Positions 1-9,800 are shown, counted from the stretch's first letter. The stretch is DNA of 64,000 bases from Limnohabitans sp. 2KL-27 (GCF_001269345.1 NZ_CXOP01000002.1:372853-436852); one strand, 5' to 3'. Notes: generated by a model from the letters alone, not told the origin. Program-made: numbers and translations.

Positions 1-129
1 CAGCAGGGCAAACCCACCTGGGCCACAGGTTTGCGCACCAGCATCTTGCCCAAGCTGCAGCTGGACACCAGCATCGGCCGTCAAGGCGGACAAAACCTGT
101 TGACGCTCGGAACCAAGTGGATGTTTTGA
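1..129 (+). CDS. C-terminal end of an outer-membrane-type protein (partial)
   Basis: Only the last 42 codons are in the window; the gene starts upstream. The reading frame is open from base 1 to the TGA at 127-129. The tail alternates polar and hydrophobic residues and ends LTLGTKWMF, with a C-terminal Phe, which is typical of the last strand of outer-membrane beta-barrels recognised by the Bam machinery. It is followed by a convergent hairpin and copA on the other strand. The specific family cannot be named from this fragment; a metal-related porin or transporter is possible given the copper genes next to it, but that is inference. Confidence 0.55.
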   Translation, partial: QQGKPTWATGLRTSILPKLQLDTSIGRQGGQNLLTLGTKWMF

Positions 130-130
130 C

Positions 131-154
131 AAGCGCGCAGCTTGTGCGCGCTTT
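131..154. terminator. Hairpin between convergent genes
   Basis: A 9-bp perfect stem (131-139 with 145-153, loop GCTTG) sits in the 24-bp gap between the upstream partial gene and the copA stop codon. Only a short T run follows on the + strand, so termination strength is uncertain. Confidence 0.45.
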
Positions 155-2361
155 CAGGGTTTCCAGCGCTTGAGCAACAAGGCATTGGCCATGACGCTGA
201 CCGAGCTGAGCGCCATGGCCGCACCCGCCATCATGGGGTTGAGGTAGCCCAAAGCGGCCAAGGGAATGCCCGCCACGTTGTAGGCAAAGGCCCAAAACAG
301 GTTCTGCCGGATCTTGGCCACGGTGCGGGCCGAGATGTCGAGCGCCGCGCCCACCAAAGCCACATCGCCGCGCATGAGGGTGATGCCGGCTGCGTGCATG
401 GCCACATCGGTGCCATTGCCCATGGCCATGCCCACATCGGCCGCGGCCAAGGCGGGTGCATCGTTCACCCCATCGCCCACCATGGCCACCACCTGGCCAC
501 CCGCGCGCAGTTTTTGCACCTGCGCCGACTTGTCGCCGGGCAGCACATCGGCCAGCACCTCTCCTGCTTCGGGGCGCAAGCCCAGTCGGCGCGCCATGGC
601 TTCGGCGGCGGCTTGGTTGTCACCGGAAATCATCACCAGCTTCAGGCCCCGCTCGCGCAATGCGGTCAAGGCTTGAGCAGCGCCCGCTTTGGGCTCATCG
701 CCAAAGCCCATGAGCAACAGGCCGCGCAAGCCCACGTCGGTGCGCTCGGCCAAGGCCGACAGGCTGGCGCCTTGTGCCCGCAAGGCTTCGATGTCGTGCA
801 GCCAAACGCCGATGTCCAAACCTTCTTCTTGCAGCCAGCGCAAGCTGCCCAACAACAACTGCCGACCATCCACCGTGGCCAGCACGCCTTTGCCGGGCAC
901 CGCCTGCAGGTCTTGGGCAACGGGGCCTGCCAGGCCCTGCTGTTCAGCCGCGCTCACCACCGCACGGGCCAAGGGGTGTTCGCTGCCGCTTTGCACGCGT
1001 GCGGCCAATGCCAGCGCCATGTGCGCATCGTGTCCGGGCGCGGCCACATGGGCCAGCAAGCGCGGTTGGCCCACAGTGAGCGTGCCGGTTTTGTCAAAGG
1101 CCACGGTTTGCACGCGGTGCGCCAACTCCAGCGCCTGCACGTCCTTGATCAAGATGCCGTGCTTGGCCGCCACGCCCGTGCCCGCCATGATGGCCACGGG
1201 CGTGGCCAAGCCGAGGGCGCAGGGGCAAGCAATCACGAGCACGGCCACCGCATGAATGAGCGCCGTTTCAAAATCGGCCCCCGTCGCCATCCACGCACCC
1301 AAAGTGAGCAAGGCGATCAACAGCACCACGGGCACAAACACTTCGGCCACTTTGTCCACCAAACGCTGAATGGGTGCTTTGGCCGCTTGCGCGTCTTCCA
1401 CCAAGCGGATGATGTGCGAGAGCACAGTTTCATGCCCCACGGCTGTCACGCGCATGAGCACACGGCCTTCGCCATTGATGGAGCCGCCCGTCAAGGCCGC
1501 GCCCAGCGCCTTGGCTACGGGCAAAGGCTCGCCGGTCAGCATGGATTCGTCCACCTGGGTTTGGCCTTCGACCAATTCGCCGTCCAGCGGAAAACGCTCG
1601 CCGGGCCGCACCACAATCCGGTCGCCCACCAGAATTTCGTCCACCGGCACATCGACTTCGCCGTCTTGGCTCATCCAATGCGCCTTGTCGGGGCGCAAGG
1701 CGTGCAGGGCGCGGATCGCCTCGGTGGTTTGACGCTTGGCACGTGTCTCCAGCCATTTGCCCAGCATCACCAAAGTGATGACGACGGCCGAGCCTTCAAA
1801 GTACAGGTGTGGCGCGTGCCCCTCGTGCGCTGTGAGCCACAGCCAGACGGACAAGGCCCAACCTGCGGTGGTGCCCAAGGACACCAGCAAATCCATATTG
1901 CCCGTGAGCGCCTTCAGCGCGTGCCAGCCGGCTTTGTAAAAACGGGCACCCAACACGAACTGCACAGGCGTGGCCAGCGCAAATTGCAACCAAGCGGGCA
2001 GCATCCAGTGCTGGCCCCACAACTCGGCCAGCATGGGCAGCACCAAGGGGGTGGTCAACAACAGGCCCACGCCAACCGGCATGAAGCCTGTCCACGGTGA
2101 ATCAGCGCCTGCATCGGCTTGTGCTTCGGGCGTGCGGGGCTCGTAACCGGCATCGCGCACAGCGCGGCGCAAACGTGCGTCGGTCACATCCAGCGATGCC
2201 ACTTCGATGCGGGCCGATTCGGTGGCGAGGTTGACCGTGGCACTGAGCACACCGGGTATTTTTTTCAACGCTTTTTCAACCCGCGCCACGCAAGATGCGC
2301 AGGTCATCCCACCGATGCCGATGTCGCAGGTGATGGCGGGTTCAGTCTTGATCTGTGTCAT
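154..2361 (-). CDS. copA: Copper-translocating P1B-type ATPase CopA
   Basis: This is an inner-membrane P1B-type ATPase that pumps Cu(I) out of the cytoplasm. The 735-aa product has one N-terminal heavy-metal-associated domain with GMTCASC at residues 18-24, then membrane segments, the actuator TGE at 276-278, the ion-channel motif CPC at 389-391, the phosphorylation site DKTGT with Asp423, and the hinge GDGVND near residue 645. The start is set at 2361 (MTQIKTEP), because the 14 extra codons upstream look non-coding and overlap the intergenic dyad. Length fits single-HMA CopA enzymes. It diverges from a small copper-chaperone gene at 2438. Cu(I) rather than another metal is inferred from the CPC motif and the neighbours. 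Confidence 0.95.
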   Translation of the reverse strand: MTQIKTEPAITCDIGIGGMTCASCVARVEKALKKIPGVLSATVNLATESARIEVASLDVTDARLRRAVRDAGYEPRTPEAQADAGADSPWTGFMPVGVGLLLTTPLVLPMLAELWGQHWMLPAWLQFALATPVQFVLGARFYKAGWHALKALTGNMDLLVSLGTTAGWALSVWLWLTAHEGHAPHLYFEGSAVVITLVMLGKWLETRAKRQTTEAIRALHALRPDKAHWMSQDGEVDVPVDEILVGDRIVVRPGERFPLDGELVEGQTQVDESMLTGEPLPVAKALGAALTGGSINGEGRVLMRVTAVGHETVLSHIIRLVEDAQAAKAPIQRLVDKVAEVFVPVVLLIALLTLGAWMATGADFETALIHAVAVLVIACPCALGLATPVAIMAGTGVAAKHGILIKDVQALELAHRVQTVAFDKTGTLTVGQPRLLAHVAAPGHDAHMALALAARVQSGSEHPLARAVVSAAEQQGLAGPVAQDLQAVPGKGVLATVDGRQLLLGSLRWLQEEGLDIGVWLHDIEALRAQGASLSALAERTDVGLRGLLLMGFGDEPKAGAAQALTALRERGLKLVMISGDNQAAAEAMARRLGLRPEAGEVLADVLPGDKSAQVQKLRAGGQVVAMVGDGVNDAPALAAADVGMAMGNGTDVAMHAAGITLMRGDVALVGAALDISARTVAKIRQNLFWAFAYNVAGIPLAALGYLNPMMAGAAMALSSVSVMANALLLKRWKP

Positions 2362-2393
2362 GGCAAGAAGCCTTTTTTGGTCTATGCTCAGAC

Positions 2394-2411
2394 AAGACCC
2401 CAAGAGGTCGT
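2394..2411 (-). promoter_or_regulatory. Possible MerR/CueR-type operator upstream of copA
   Basis: The copA-chaperone intergenic region holds the interrupted palindrome GACC-N6-GGTC (2396-2409), extended to AAGACC/GGTCGT with one mismatch. CueR operators upstream of copA genes are dyads of the GACCT..AGGTC type lying in a long -35/-10 spacer, and this one has a plausible position. The arms are short and the flanking hexamers are poor, so this is a weak call. Confidence 0.3.
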
Positions 2412-2437
2412 GTGCAGTTCATTGAAGAGGATGCATC

Positions 2438-2635
2438 ATGAACCAAATTTTCACCGTTGAGGGCATGACGTGTGGCCATTGCGAAAAAGCAGTCACCCAA
2501 GCTTTGTTGACTTTGGACGCACAGGCCAAGGTCGTGATCGACCGCGCACACAACAGCGTGCAAGTGGATTCTGAAAAAAACCGCGAAGCTTTGGCACAAG
2601 CCATTGCCGACGAAGGTTACCGCGTTAGCGCTTGA
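2438..2635 (+). CDS. Small heavy-metal-associated (CopZ-like) copper chaperone
   Basis: This 65-aa protein is a single HMA domain, with the metal-binding loop GMTCGHC at residues 9-15 and the usual beta-alpha-beta-beta-alpha-beta length. Proteins of this kind carry Cu(I) to the HMA domain of CopA or store it in the cytoplasm. It is preceded by a purine-rich ribosome-binding stretch (GAAGAGG) and diverges from copA, which supports shared copper control. Mercury or another soft metal cannot be excluded from the motif alone, but there is no mer gene nearby. Confidence 0.9.
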   Translation: MNQIFTVEGMTCGHCEKAVTQALLTLDAQAKVVIDRAHNSVQVDSEKNREALAQAIADEGYRVSA

Positions 2636-2661
2636 ATTTTTTGATCCCCTAGGAGTTTCAC

Positions 2662-2856
2662 ATGACCCAAAACATTGGCAACATCGAACGTGTTATCCGC
2701 ATCGTGGGCGGTCTGGTCTTGATCGCACTGGCAGCCACAGGCACCGTGGGCGTTTGGGGCTGGCTGGGCCTGGTGCCTTTGGCCACAGGCTTGACGGGTT
2801 GGTGCCCGCCCTACAGCCTGCTGGGCATCAACACCTGCAAGAATAAAAATACCTGA
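2662..2856 (+). CDS. DUF2892 (YgaP-like) small membrane protein
   Basis: The 64-aa product begins with a short amphipathic stretch (NIGNIERVIRI), followed by two hydrophobic segments (about residues 14-29 and 32-46) and a conserved WCPPYSLLGINTC tail. This arrangement is typical of DUF2892 proteins, the same fold as the membrane part of YgaP sulfurtransferases. No rhodanese domain is present. An AGGAG ribosome-binding site lies 6 bases upstream. It sits between a copper chaperone and a Spy-like protein, so a role in metal or thiol stress is plausible. The biochemical function of stand-alone DUF2892 proteins is not established. Confidence 0.85.
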   Translation: MTQNIGNIERVIRIVGGLVLIALAATGTVGVWGWLGLVPLATGLTGWCPPYSLLGINTCKNKNT

Positions 2857-2942
2857 TCTTTACAAATCAGCAGCATCCGGGCACAACCCGGATACATGGG
2901 CGGATCAGACTGCATGCATCCCATCAACCAAAGGATGTTTCC

Positions 2943-3428
2943 ATGAAATCGATTCGCACCACCTTGATCGCCACGGCCTTGATGGCCGGTCTGAGCGGTC
3001 TGGCCTTGGCCCAAAATACCACGGCACCCACCGAAAACACCCGTGCTGGGCGCATGGAAAAAATGCACGCCAACCAAGCCGTGCGCCATGCCCAACACTT
3101 GGCCCAACTCAAGTCCAAACTGAACTTGCAAGCCACTCAAGAGCCCACGTGGAACAGTTTCACCCAGTCCATGCAGTACCCTGCCCACATGGCGCGGCCG
3201 GAACGTGCAAGCTTTGAAAAAATGACCACGCCCGAGCGCTTGGACCGCATGCAAGCCATGAAAACCGAACGCGATATTCACATGCAGCAACGCGCCGAAG
3301 CAACCAAGGCTTTTTACGCCAGCTTGAATGCCGATCAAAAACAGGTGTTTGACCAGGAAACTGCCCGCATGATGAACGGGGCTGGCATGCACGCGATGGG
3401 CCACCCACGAGGTCACGGTCACCATTGA
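2943..3428 (+). CDS. Spy/CpxP-family periplasmic chaperone-like protein
   Basis: The 161-aa product starts with a Sec signal peptide (MKSIRTTLIATALMAGLSGLALAQ). The mature part is helical, rich in Met, His, Gln and Arg, with two repeats resembling the LTxxQ motif of Spy/CpxP proteins (around WNSFTQSMQ, and TPERLDRMQAM near residue 98). The tail is His-rich (HAMGHPRGHGHH), which would suit metal binding. Spy and CpxP are periplasmic cradle-shaped chaperones and sensors induced by envelope and copper stress. Position in a copper cluster agrees with that. Chaperone activity is inferred from the family. Confidence 0.8.
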   Translation: MKSIRTTLIATALMAGLSGLALAQNTTAPTENTRAGRMEKMHANQAVRHAQHLAQLKSKLNLQATQEPTWNSFTQSMQYPAHMARPERASFEKMTTPERLDRMQAMKTERDIHMQQRAEATKAFYASLNADQKQVFDQETARMMNGAGMHAMGHPRGHGHH

Positions 3429-3465
3429 GCGCCACTGGGCCGGTTGATGACCGTCTCGGTTGAAT

Positions 3466-3492
3466 GCAAAAGGCTGCCTGGCAGCCTTTTGC
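3466..3492 (+). terminator. Perfect hairpin after the Spy-like gene
   Basis: Two 13-bp arms (3466-3478 and 3480-3492) form a perfect inverted repeat, GCAAAAGGCTGCC and its complement, 38 bases after the Spy-like stop codon. The T run is inside the 3' arm. It probably ends the upstream transcript. Confidence 0.7.
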
Positions 3493-3543
3493 CGTTTGAT
3501 GCAAGTCAAGTTCAACGGTGGCTTGGCAGGTAAGCTCGCTTGC

Positions 3544-4428
3544 ATGACACATGCCTCTCCTCCTCCTGATGATTCCTCTGACCCAGCACCGGATGATCCG
3601 CCAAGCCAACTTAAGCGTTTGAACTTACCTGCCGTTTTGCCCATCGACGGCAAGCAACCTTTGTATTGGCTCTCTCTGGGCCTGAAAGACATATTCCACG
3701 CCCCTTGGCTGAGCCTGGCCCATGGCTTGGTCATGGCCATCGGTGGCGGCTTGATCACTTGGCTGGCACACGATCGGTTCTGGTTGCTGGCCAGCGCGGT
3801 GTCGGGCTTCTTGGTTGTGGCACCGGTTTTGGCCACCAGCCTGTACGCGATGAGCCGCGCCATCGAAAGAAACGAGGCCGTGAACCTGCGACTTTTGTTC
3901 AAGACCTGGACGCAATGGCAAACACTGCAAAACAACGAAGCTGTGAGTTACTGGTGCCTGGTGCGTTTTGGTGTGTTGCTGGCTTTGGCGGGCACAGGTT
4001 GGGTCTTGACGTCATCGGCCCTGATCACCCTGCTGGCGCCAGTGCCGATTCACACCCCGATGGATTTCATTCACCATGTGGTGCTCAACACCGACAGCTA
4101 CCTGTTTGAGCTGTGGCTGATGCTGGGCGGTCTGATGGCGGCACCGGTTTTTGCTTCCAGTGTGGTGGCCATGCCTTTGTTGTTGGACCGCCAGCTCAAC
4201 ACCTTGCAAGCCGTGCTGACCAGCTGGAAGGTGGTCCTGACCCATCCCATGCCCATGGTGTTGTGGGCATTTTTGATCATGGGCTTGAGCCTGATGGGTA
4301 TTTTGAGTTTATTCATTGGCCTGATCGTGATCGTGCCTCTCTTGGGCCATGCATCCTGGCATGCCTACCGCGCCCTGGTGGACACCCGCGATGTGCCTGA
4401 GCGCATGCCCCGTCAGGAGGCTGTTTGA
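3544..4428 (+). CDS. DUF2189 integral membrane protein
   Basis: The 294-aa product has a Pro/Asp-rich cytoplasmic N-terminus followed by about six hydrophobic segments, beginning near LAHGLVMAIGGGLITWL. The pattern, including a conserved AxxVVAMPLLLDR segment near residue 210, matches DUF2189 proteins of betaproteobacteria, which are often encoded close to cytochrome oxidase genes. The open frame extends upstream to a TTG at 3460, but that would overlap the terminator hairpin, so the ATG at 3544 is preferred. The stop overlaps the start of the next gene by one base. Function is unknown. Confidence 0.8.
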   Translation: MTHASPPPDDSSDPAPDDPPSQLKRLNLPAVLPIDGKQPLYWLSLGLKDIFHAPWLSLAHGLVMAIGGGLITWLAHDRFWLLASAVSGFLVVAPVLATSLYAMSRAIERNEAVNLRLLFKTWTQWQTLQNNEAVSYWCLVRFGVLLALAGTGWVLTSSALITLLAPVPIHTPMDFIHHVVLNTDSYLFELWLMLGGLMAAPVFASSVVAMPLLLDRQLNTLQAVLTSWKVVLTHPMPMVLWAFLIMGLSLMGILSLFIGLIVIVPLLGHASWHAYRALVDTRDVPERMPRQEAV

Positions 4429-4637
4429 TGTGGCATTTCACAGAAGAACAGTTCGCCTGGTTTGGCCTGACCATTGGCGTGGGCGCTTTCATGCTCTACA
4501 TGCTGTTCATCGTCATGCAGCTGGCTTGGGAGTCCAAAGCTGGCAAATTTGGTACCTTTGTTATTTTCTTGGGTCTGGCTTTCGGCATGCTCGGTTTTGT
4601 GGCCAAAGGAGTCATTCAATGGTGGATCGATGGCTGA
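4428..4637 (+). CDS. DUF2788 small membrane protein
   Basis: This 69-aa protein begins MWHFTEEQFAWFGL and has two transmembrane segments separated by a short charged loop (WESKAGKFG), then ends with an amphipathic tail. It is the DUF2788 pattern found in beta- and gammaproteobacteria. Its ATG overlaps the stop of the DUF2189 gene (TGATG), and an AGGAGG ribosome-binding site lies at the end of that gene, so the two are translationally coupled. A TTG one codon upstream is an alternative start. Function is unknown. Confidence 0.8.
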   Translation: MWHFTEEQFAWFGLTIGVGAFMLYMLFIVMQLAWESKAGKFGTFVIFLGLAFGMLGFVAKGVIQWWIDG

Positions 4638-4656
4638 AAACCAACTGGGATAAATC

Positions 4657-4665
4657 TGTGGATAA
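4657..4665 (-). other. DnaA box (perfect, reverse orientation)
   Basis: TGTGGATAA is the exact complement of the high-affinity DnaA box TTATCCACA. It pairs with a second perfect box 19 bases further on. Confidence 0.6.
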
Positions 4666-4684
4666 AAAACATGGAATATGTCGG

Positions 4685-4693
4685 TTATCCACA
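4685..4693 (+). other. DnaA box (perfect, forward orientation)
   Basis: TTATCCACA is an exact high-affinity DnaA box, inverted relative to the box at 4657-4665; the shared arms extend to 10 bp. The surrounding 285-bp gap before minC also holds weaker look-alikes (TCACCCACA near 4748, TTGTACACA at 4804-4812) and an AT-rich block at 4826-4900. Confidence 0.6.
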
Positions 4694-4826
4694 GCTTGGT
4701 CTGTCTTGAGCAAGTTGTTCATTTTGTCGTGACAGCAAAATATCACACTCACCCACACCCTTGGAAATGCCATAAGTGACTGTCAATGCTGATGAAAAGG
4801 CAGTTGTACACAGAACAGCCCTGTGC

Positions 4827-4855
4827 TTACTACTACGACTATTTAAAGATATAAA
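4827..4855 (+). promoter_or_regulatory. Candidate minC promoter
   Basis: TTACTA (4827-4832), a 17-base spacer and TATAAA (4850-4855) lie in the AT-rich part of the gap, with a transcription start expected near 4862, about 60 bases before minC. The -35 match is weak and the -10 is good. Confidence 0.4.
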
Positions 4856-4922
4856 ACTATAGAGAGACAACAAGTAAGAAGTGCGCTGTTAAGATTTGTG
4901 TCTTTCCATCTCAAACTGCACC

Positions 4923-5693
4923 ATGGCGATCGTTTCAGAAGACCCTTCACTGCCCTGTTACGACATCAAAAGCGCTGATTTGTCTTTGTTGGCTTTGTTG
5001 CTCAAAACGACCAACATCCAAGCCGTCTCTGCTGCATTGAAGCAGCAGATGGCCGAAACCCCTGGCTTTTTTGACCAAGATCCTGTGGTTGTGGATGTGG
5101 GTGCTTTGGGTCTTGGACCGGATGAAACACTGGATTTGCAAGGACTGATGGCGGCACTGAGGGAACACCAATTGGTTCCCTTGGCCATCAAAGGCGCCCA
5201 TGAAGCGCTTTTGTTGAAAGCCAAGGGGATGGGCTTGGTGGACGCCTCGGATGCCCGTATTCGGCGTTCTTTGCCCGTTGAAGACCCATTGCCACAAGCC
5301 ATTGCACCTGTTCCTGCCGTCTCCACACCTGTCTTGGCTGCGCCACTGGGTGCGATGGTCATTGACAAGCCACTGCGTTCAGGTCAACAGGTGTACGCCA
5401 AAGGCCGGGATTTGATCGTGTTGGCGATGGTCAATGCGGGTGCCGAGGTGATTGCTGACGGGCATATCCATGTTTATGGTGCTTTGCGTGGCAAAGCCAT
5501 TGCGGGCGCTCGTGGCAACACGCAAGCCCAAATTTTTGCCCAGGTCATGGAGCCAGAATTGATCTCTATCGCGGGTGTTTACCGCACCAGCGAAAATGCC
5601 TTACCCAAAGATGTTTTGGGGCAAGTGGCCCAGGTGTGTTTGCAATCGGGCCCCGATGGGGACAAATTGCTGATCACTGCCCTCAAATGCTAA
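4923..5693 (+). CDS. minC: Septum site-determining protein MinC
   Basis: MinC is the FtsZ-assembly inhibitor of the Min system, recruited to the polar membrane by MinD. The 256-aa product has the N-terminal FtsZ-inhibiting domain (residues about 10-110), a Pro/Ala linker, and the C-terminal beta-helix with PLRSGQQVYAKGRDL and GALRGKAIAGARGN, where MinD and the FtsZ tail bind. The ATG at 4923 is chosen because upstream codons in frame do not resemble MinC; no strong ribosome-binding site is visible. It is first in a minCDE operon, with a long AT-rich leader containing DnaA boxes. Confidence 0.95.
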   Translation: MAIVSEDPSLPCYDIKSADLSLLALLLKTTNIQAVSAALKQQMAETPGFFDQDPVVVDVGALGLGPDETLDLQGLMAALREHQLVPLAIKGAHEALLLKAKGMGLVDASDARIRRSLPVEDPLPQAIAPVPAVSTPVLAAPLGAMVIDKPLRSGQQVYAKGRDLIVLAMVNAGAEVIADGHIHVYGALRGKAIAGARGNTQAQIFAQVMEPELISIAGVYRTSENALPKDVLGQVAQVCLQSGPDGDKLLITALKC

Positions 5694-5723
5694 TTTTTTA
5701 ATCGCGTCCAAGAAAGTTTTTCC

Positions 5724-6539
5724 ATGACAAAAATCGTTGTTGTGACCTCTGGCAAAGGCGGCGTGGGCAAAACCACGACCAGCGCCAGTTTCGCTACCGG
5801 CTTGGCCCTCAGGGGTTTCAAGACCGCTGTCATTGACTTTGATGTGGGTCTGCGCAATTTGGACCTGATCATGGGTTGTGAACGCCGTGTGGTGTACGAC
5901 CTGATCAACGTGATTCAGGGTGAAGCCAATTTGAACCAAGCCCTCATCAAAGACAAGCAGTGTGACAACCTGTTTGTGTTGGCGGCCTCACAAACCCGTG
6001 ACAAAGACGCTTTGTCACAAGAAGGCGTTGAAAAGGTTTTGACCGATTTGAGTGGCATGGGTTTTGATTACATCGTGTGTGATTCGCCTGCCGGTATTGA
6101 AACCGGTGCACTGATGGCCATGCACTTTGCCGATGAAGCCTTGGTGGTGACCAATCCCGAGGTGTCTTCGGTGCGCGATTCGGACCGTATTTTGGGCATG
6201 CTGGGCAGCAAGACCAAGCGTGCCATTGAAGGCTTAGAACCTATCAAAGAACACCTGTTGATCACCCGCTACAACCCCAATCGGGTGGAAGAAGGGCAGA
6301 TGTTGTCCTTGCAAGACATCCAAGATATTCTGCGCATCAAGTTGCTGGGTGTGATTCCCGAAAGTGAAAATGTCTTGCAGGCGTCCAACCAAGGCACACC
6401 GGCCATCCACATGGCCAACAGCGATGTGTCGGAGGCCTACAAAGATGTGATCGACCGTTTTTTAGGCGAAGACAAACCCATGCGCTTCATTGACGCCGAG
6501 AAACCCGGCTTCTTCAAACGTTTGTTTGGAGGCAAGTGA
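5724..6539 (+). CDS. minD: Septum site-determining ATPase MinD
   Basis: MinD is the membrane-associated ATPase that carries MinC to the poles. The 271-aa product has the deviant Walker A motif KGGVGKT at residues 11-17, with the signature lysine Lys11, the switch I region DVGLRNLDL, and switch II CDSPAGIE. It ends with the basic amphipathic membrane-targeting helix GFFKRLFGGK. Length matches the family. It lies 30 bases after minC with a GAAAG ribosome-binding site, and only 3 bases before minE. Confidence 0.97.
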   Translation: MTKIVVVTSGKGGVGKTTTSASFATGLALRGFKTAVIDFDVGLRNLDLIMGCERRVVYDLINVIQGEANLNQALIKDKQCDNLFVLAASQTRDKDALSQEGVEKVLTDLSGMGFDYIVCDSPAGIETGALMAMHFADEALVVTNPEVSSVRDSDRILGMLGSKTKRAIEGLEPIKEHLLITRYNPNRVEEGQMLSLQDIQDILRIKLLGVIPESENVLQASNQGTPAIHMANSDVSEAYKDVIDRFLGEDKPMRFIDAEKPGFFKRLFGGK

Positions 6540-6542
6540 GCC

Positions 6543-6803
6543 ATGTCTTTTCTTTCCTTCTTGTTGGGTGAAAAGAAGAAAACTGCGAGCGTGGCCAAAG
6601 AGCGCTTGCAGATCATCTTGGCCCATGAACGCAGTGGCCGCAATGTGGCCGAGCCTGATTATTTGCCCGACCTGCAACGTGAGTTGGTGGCGGTGATCAG
6701 CAAATACATCAAGATCAATCCCAACGACATCAAAGTCAATTTGGAGCGTCAAGACAACCTGGAAGTGTTGGAAGTCAAAATTGAATTGCCAGATGCACGT
6801 TGA
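6543..6803 (+). CDS. minE: Cell division topological specificity factor MinE
   Basis: MinE drives MinCD oscillation by stimulating MinD ATP hydrolysis. The 86-aa product starts with the hydrophobic membrane-binding helix [10 protein letters not shown], then the anti-MinCD segment ([13 protein letters not shown]), and a C-terminal topological-specificity domain ending VKIELPDAR. Spacing to minD is 3 bases. A strong terminator follows at 6859-6894. Confidence 0.97.
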   Translation: MSFLSFLLGEKKKTASVAKERLQIILAHERSGRNVAEPDYLPDLQRELVAVISKYIKINPNDIKVNLERQDNLEVLEVKIELPDAR

Positions 6804-6858
6804 AGTTTGACAACTGATTGACCCGCGCTCGATTTTCTAAATTGGCGCGCTCTTCAAG

Positions 6859-6894
6859 CCAGAAAGCCACCTGAAAAGGTGGCTTTCTGGTTTT
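6859..6894 (+). terminator. Rho-independent terminator of minCDE
   Basis: A perfect 14-bp stem (6859-6872 with 6877-6890), GAAA tetraloop, followed by TTTT. It separates minE from the convergent oxidoreductase gene. Confidence 0.9.
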
Positions 6895-9800
6895 CAATGT
6901 GCGTTCAGTGATGCCCACAATGCCCGAGCAGCACGGATGTTGCGCTCTTTGACATGGCCAAAACCCTTGATGGTTTCGGGCACACGGACCACATCCAGCG
7001 CATGCGCGTGAGTGCTGTCTGACAGCTTTTCCAGCACGAGGTCGATGTGCTGCACGTATTCGCGGATCAAGGCCCTCTCGGTCACACGTTCTTCGGTTTT
7101 GCCAAACACATCGAGCGCCGTGCCGCGCAGGCCTTTGAGCTTGGCCAGTAATTTGAAGCCGGTCAACATGATCGGGCCAAACTTGCGTTTGACCAATTCA
7201 CCCTTTGCATTGCGCTTGGACCAAATGGGTGGGGCCAAGTGGTAGTTCACCTTGAAGTCGCCTTCAAAGCTGTCGTTGATGCGTTCCAGAAAGCCGGTTT
7301 GGGTGTGCAGGCGGGCGACCTCGTACTCGTCTTTGTAGGCCATGAGCTTGTACAAATGGCGTGCCACGGTTTCAGCCAGGATGCTTTTGCCCAATGGGGC
7401 CTCGGTGGCCCGCACGCGTTCCACAATGCTTTGGTAAACCTGTGCGTAAGCTGCGTTTTGGTAGTCTGTCAAACGTGCCATGCGGTTGGCCACAATGTCT
7501 TCCAGGCTGTCGCGTTTTTTGAAGTGGATGGCCTGCGCTGGGCGAATTTGCTGCATCAGTGCATCAAGGTGTTGCGCGGCGTGGCGTCCCCACTCAAAAG
7601 CGGCCAAGTTGTTTTTGACTTGCACGTCGTTGAGCTCAATGGCACGCACCAATGACTCACGTCGCAAAGGCACCCAGCCTTTTTGCCAGGCGTAGCCGAG
7701 GATCATGGGATTCACATAGATGGTGTCGCCCATGAGTTGCTTGGCCAGGGCATCGGCATCAAAAGTGCCCATGCCCTCCACACCCACTTGCGCGGTGATT
7801 TCGGCCACGCATTGCTCGGCCGGGTTTTGCCAGTTGCCGTTTTTCACAAACGCCGCGGTGGGCGTGCTGTTGCTGTTCAAGGCCACGTGGGTTCGGCCTG
7901 CACGCATGCGCAAGGTGGTTTCCTTGGAGGCGCTCACGATGGGGTCGCAGCCGATGATCAGGTCCGCCGCGGCCATGCTCACGCGGGTGGTGCGGATCTC
8001 GTCTTGGCTGTTGGCCACCAGGATGTGGCTCCAGGTGGCACCGCCTTTTTGCGCCAGACCTGCAGAGTCCTGTGTGACGATCCCCTTGCCTTCGATGTGC
8101 GCAGCCATGCCCAGCAGCTGGCCGATGGTGATCACACCCGTGCCGCCCACACCGGCCACCACCATGCCCCAGGGCTGACCGATGAGTGGCAGTTCGGGTT
8201 CTGGCAATGCGCCCAAGCTGGCGGGGCTCAGGTTGATGGTGCTGGACGAGGCTTTCTTTTTGAAGGTGCCGCCTTCCACCGTGACAAAGCTGGGGCAAAA
8301 GCCTTTGAGGCAGCTGGTGTCCTTGTTGCAGGTGCTTTGGTTGATGGTGCGTTTTCGGCCGAGTTCTGTTTCCAGAGGTTCGACCGACAGGCAGTTCGAT
8401 TGCACGCCGCAGTCACCACAGCCTTCACACACTTCTTCGTTGATCATCACGCGCACCGCCGGATCGACCATGGTGCCGCGTTTGCGGCGGCGGCGTTTTT
8501 CGGTGGCGCAGGTCTGGTCGTAAATGATGACGGTGGTGCCTTTGATTTCTCGCATCTCGCGCTGGATGCGGTCGAGTTCGTCGCGGTGGAACACGCGCAC
8601 GCCTTCGGCCAAAGCCACGCCATCGTATTTTTCAGGCTCGTCGGTCACGACCACAATGCGCTGAGCGCCTTCGGCCTTCATGCTCATGGCAATTTGCACC
8701 ACGCTGTGGCCCTCGGGGCGCTCGCCGACTTGCTGGCCACCTGTCATGGCCACCGCGTCGTTGTACAAAATCTTGTAGGTGATGTTCACACCCGAGGCCA
8801 CGCTTTGGCGCACCGCCAAGATGCCGCTGTGGAAATAGGTGCCGTCGCCGATGTTGGCAAAGATGTGTGTGTCGGTGCAGAAGGGTTGTTGGCCGCTCCA
8901 TGGCACGCCTTCACCGCCCATCTGGGTGAAGCCCGTGGTGCTGCGGTCCATCCAGAGGCTCATGAAGTGGCAGCCAATGCCTGCCATGGCGCGCGAGCCT
9001 TCGGGCACCTTGGTGGAGGTGTTGTGTGGGCAGCCGGAGCAGAACCAGGGGGTGCGTTCGGCCGCGGCGCCCAGGGTCAGGCTTTGCAGGGCTTTTTCTT
9101 TGGCGTCCAGCACGCTCAGGTGCGCGTCAATGCGGGCCGTGGTGTCGGCGTCCACGCCCAGCTTTTTCAGGCGCTTGGCGATGGCCCGCGCAATCAAGGC
9201 GGGGGTCAGGTCGGCATTGGCCCGCAGCAAGGTGCGTTGGGTCGGGTTGGGTGTGGACCATTCGCCGCCCGAGGTGTCGCCATCGGCCTCGTCGAATTTG
9301 CCCACGATGGTGGGACGCACATCGTCGCGCCAGTTGTACAGCTCTTCTTTGAGTTGGTATTCGATGACCTGGCGTTTTTCTTCGACCACCAAAATTTCGC
9401 ACAGCCCGGTGGCGAACTCGCGGGTGGTGTGCGCTTCGAGGGGCCAGACCACGCCGACCTTGTGCACCCGAATGCCCAGGCGTTGGCAGCTGGCGTCGTC
9501 CAAGCCCAGGTCGAGCAGGGCTTGGCGTGTGTCGTTGTATGCCTTGCCGCTGGCGATCAGGCCAAAGCGGTCATGGGGTCCTTGGATGACGTTGTGGTTG
9601 AGTTTGTTGGCGCGGATGTAAGCCAGCGCCGCGTACCATTTGTAGTCGAACAGCCGCGCTTCTTGCTCCAGGGCCGTATCGGGCCAGCGGATGTGCACGC
9701 CGCCGGGGGGCATGACGAATTCGGGCAACACGATCTGTACGCGCTCGGGATCGATGAGCGCGGTGGCACTCGACTCGACGATTTCCTGGATGGTTTTCAT

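Noticed and set aside
142..2100. 652-codon open frame opposite copA
   Set aside because: It lies wholly within copA on the other strand and shows biased, His/Gln-rich composition without domains.
4656..4694. The inverted DnaA boxes as a terminator hairpin for the DUF2788 gene
   Set aside because: The loop would be 19 bases and no T run follows; exact DnaA-box sequences on both arms explain the dyad better.
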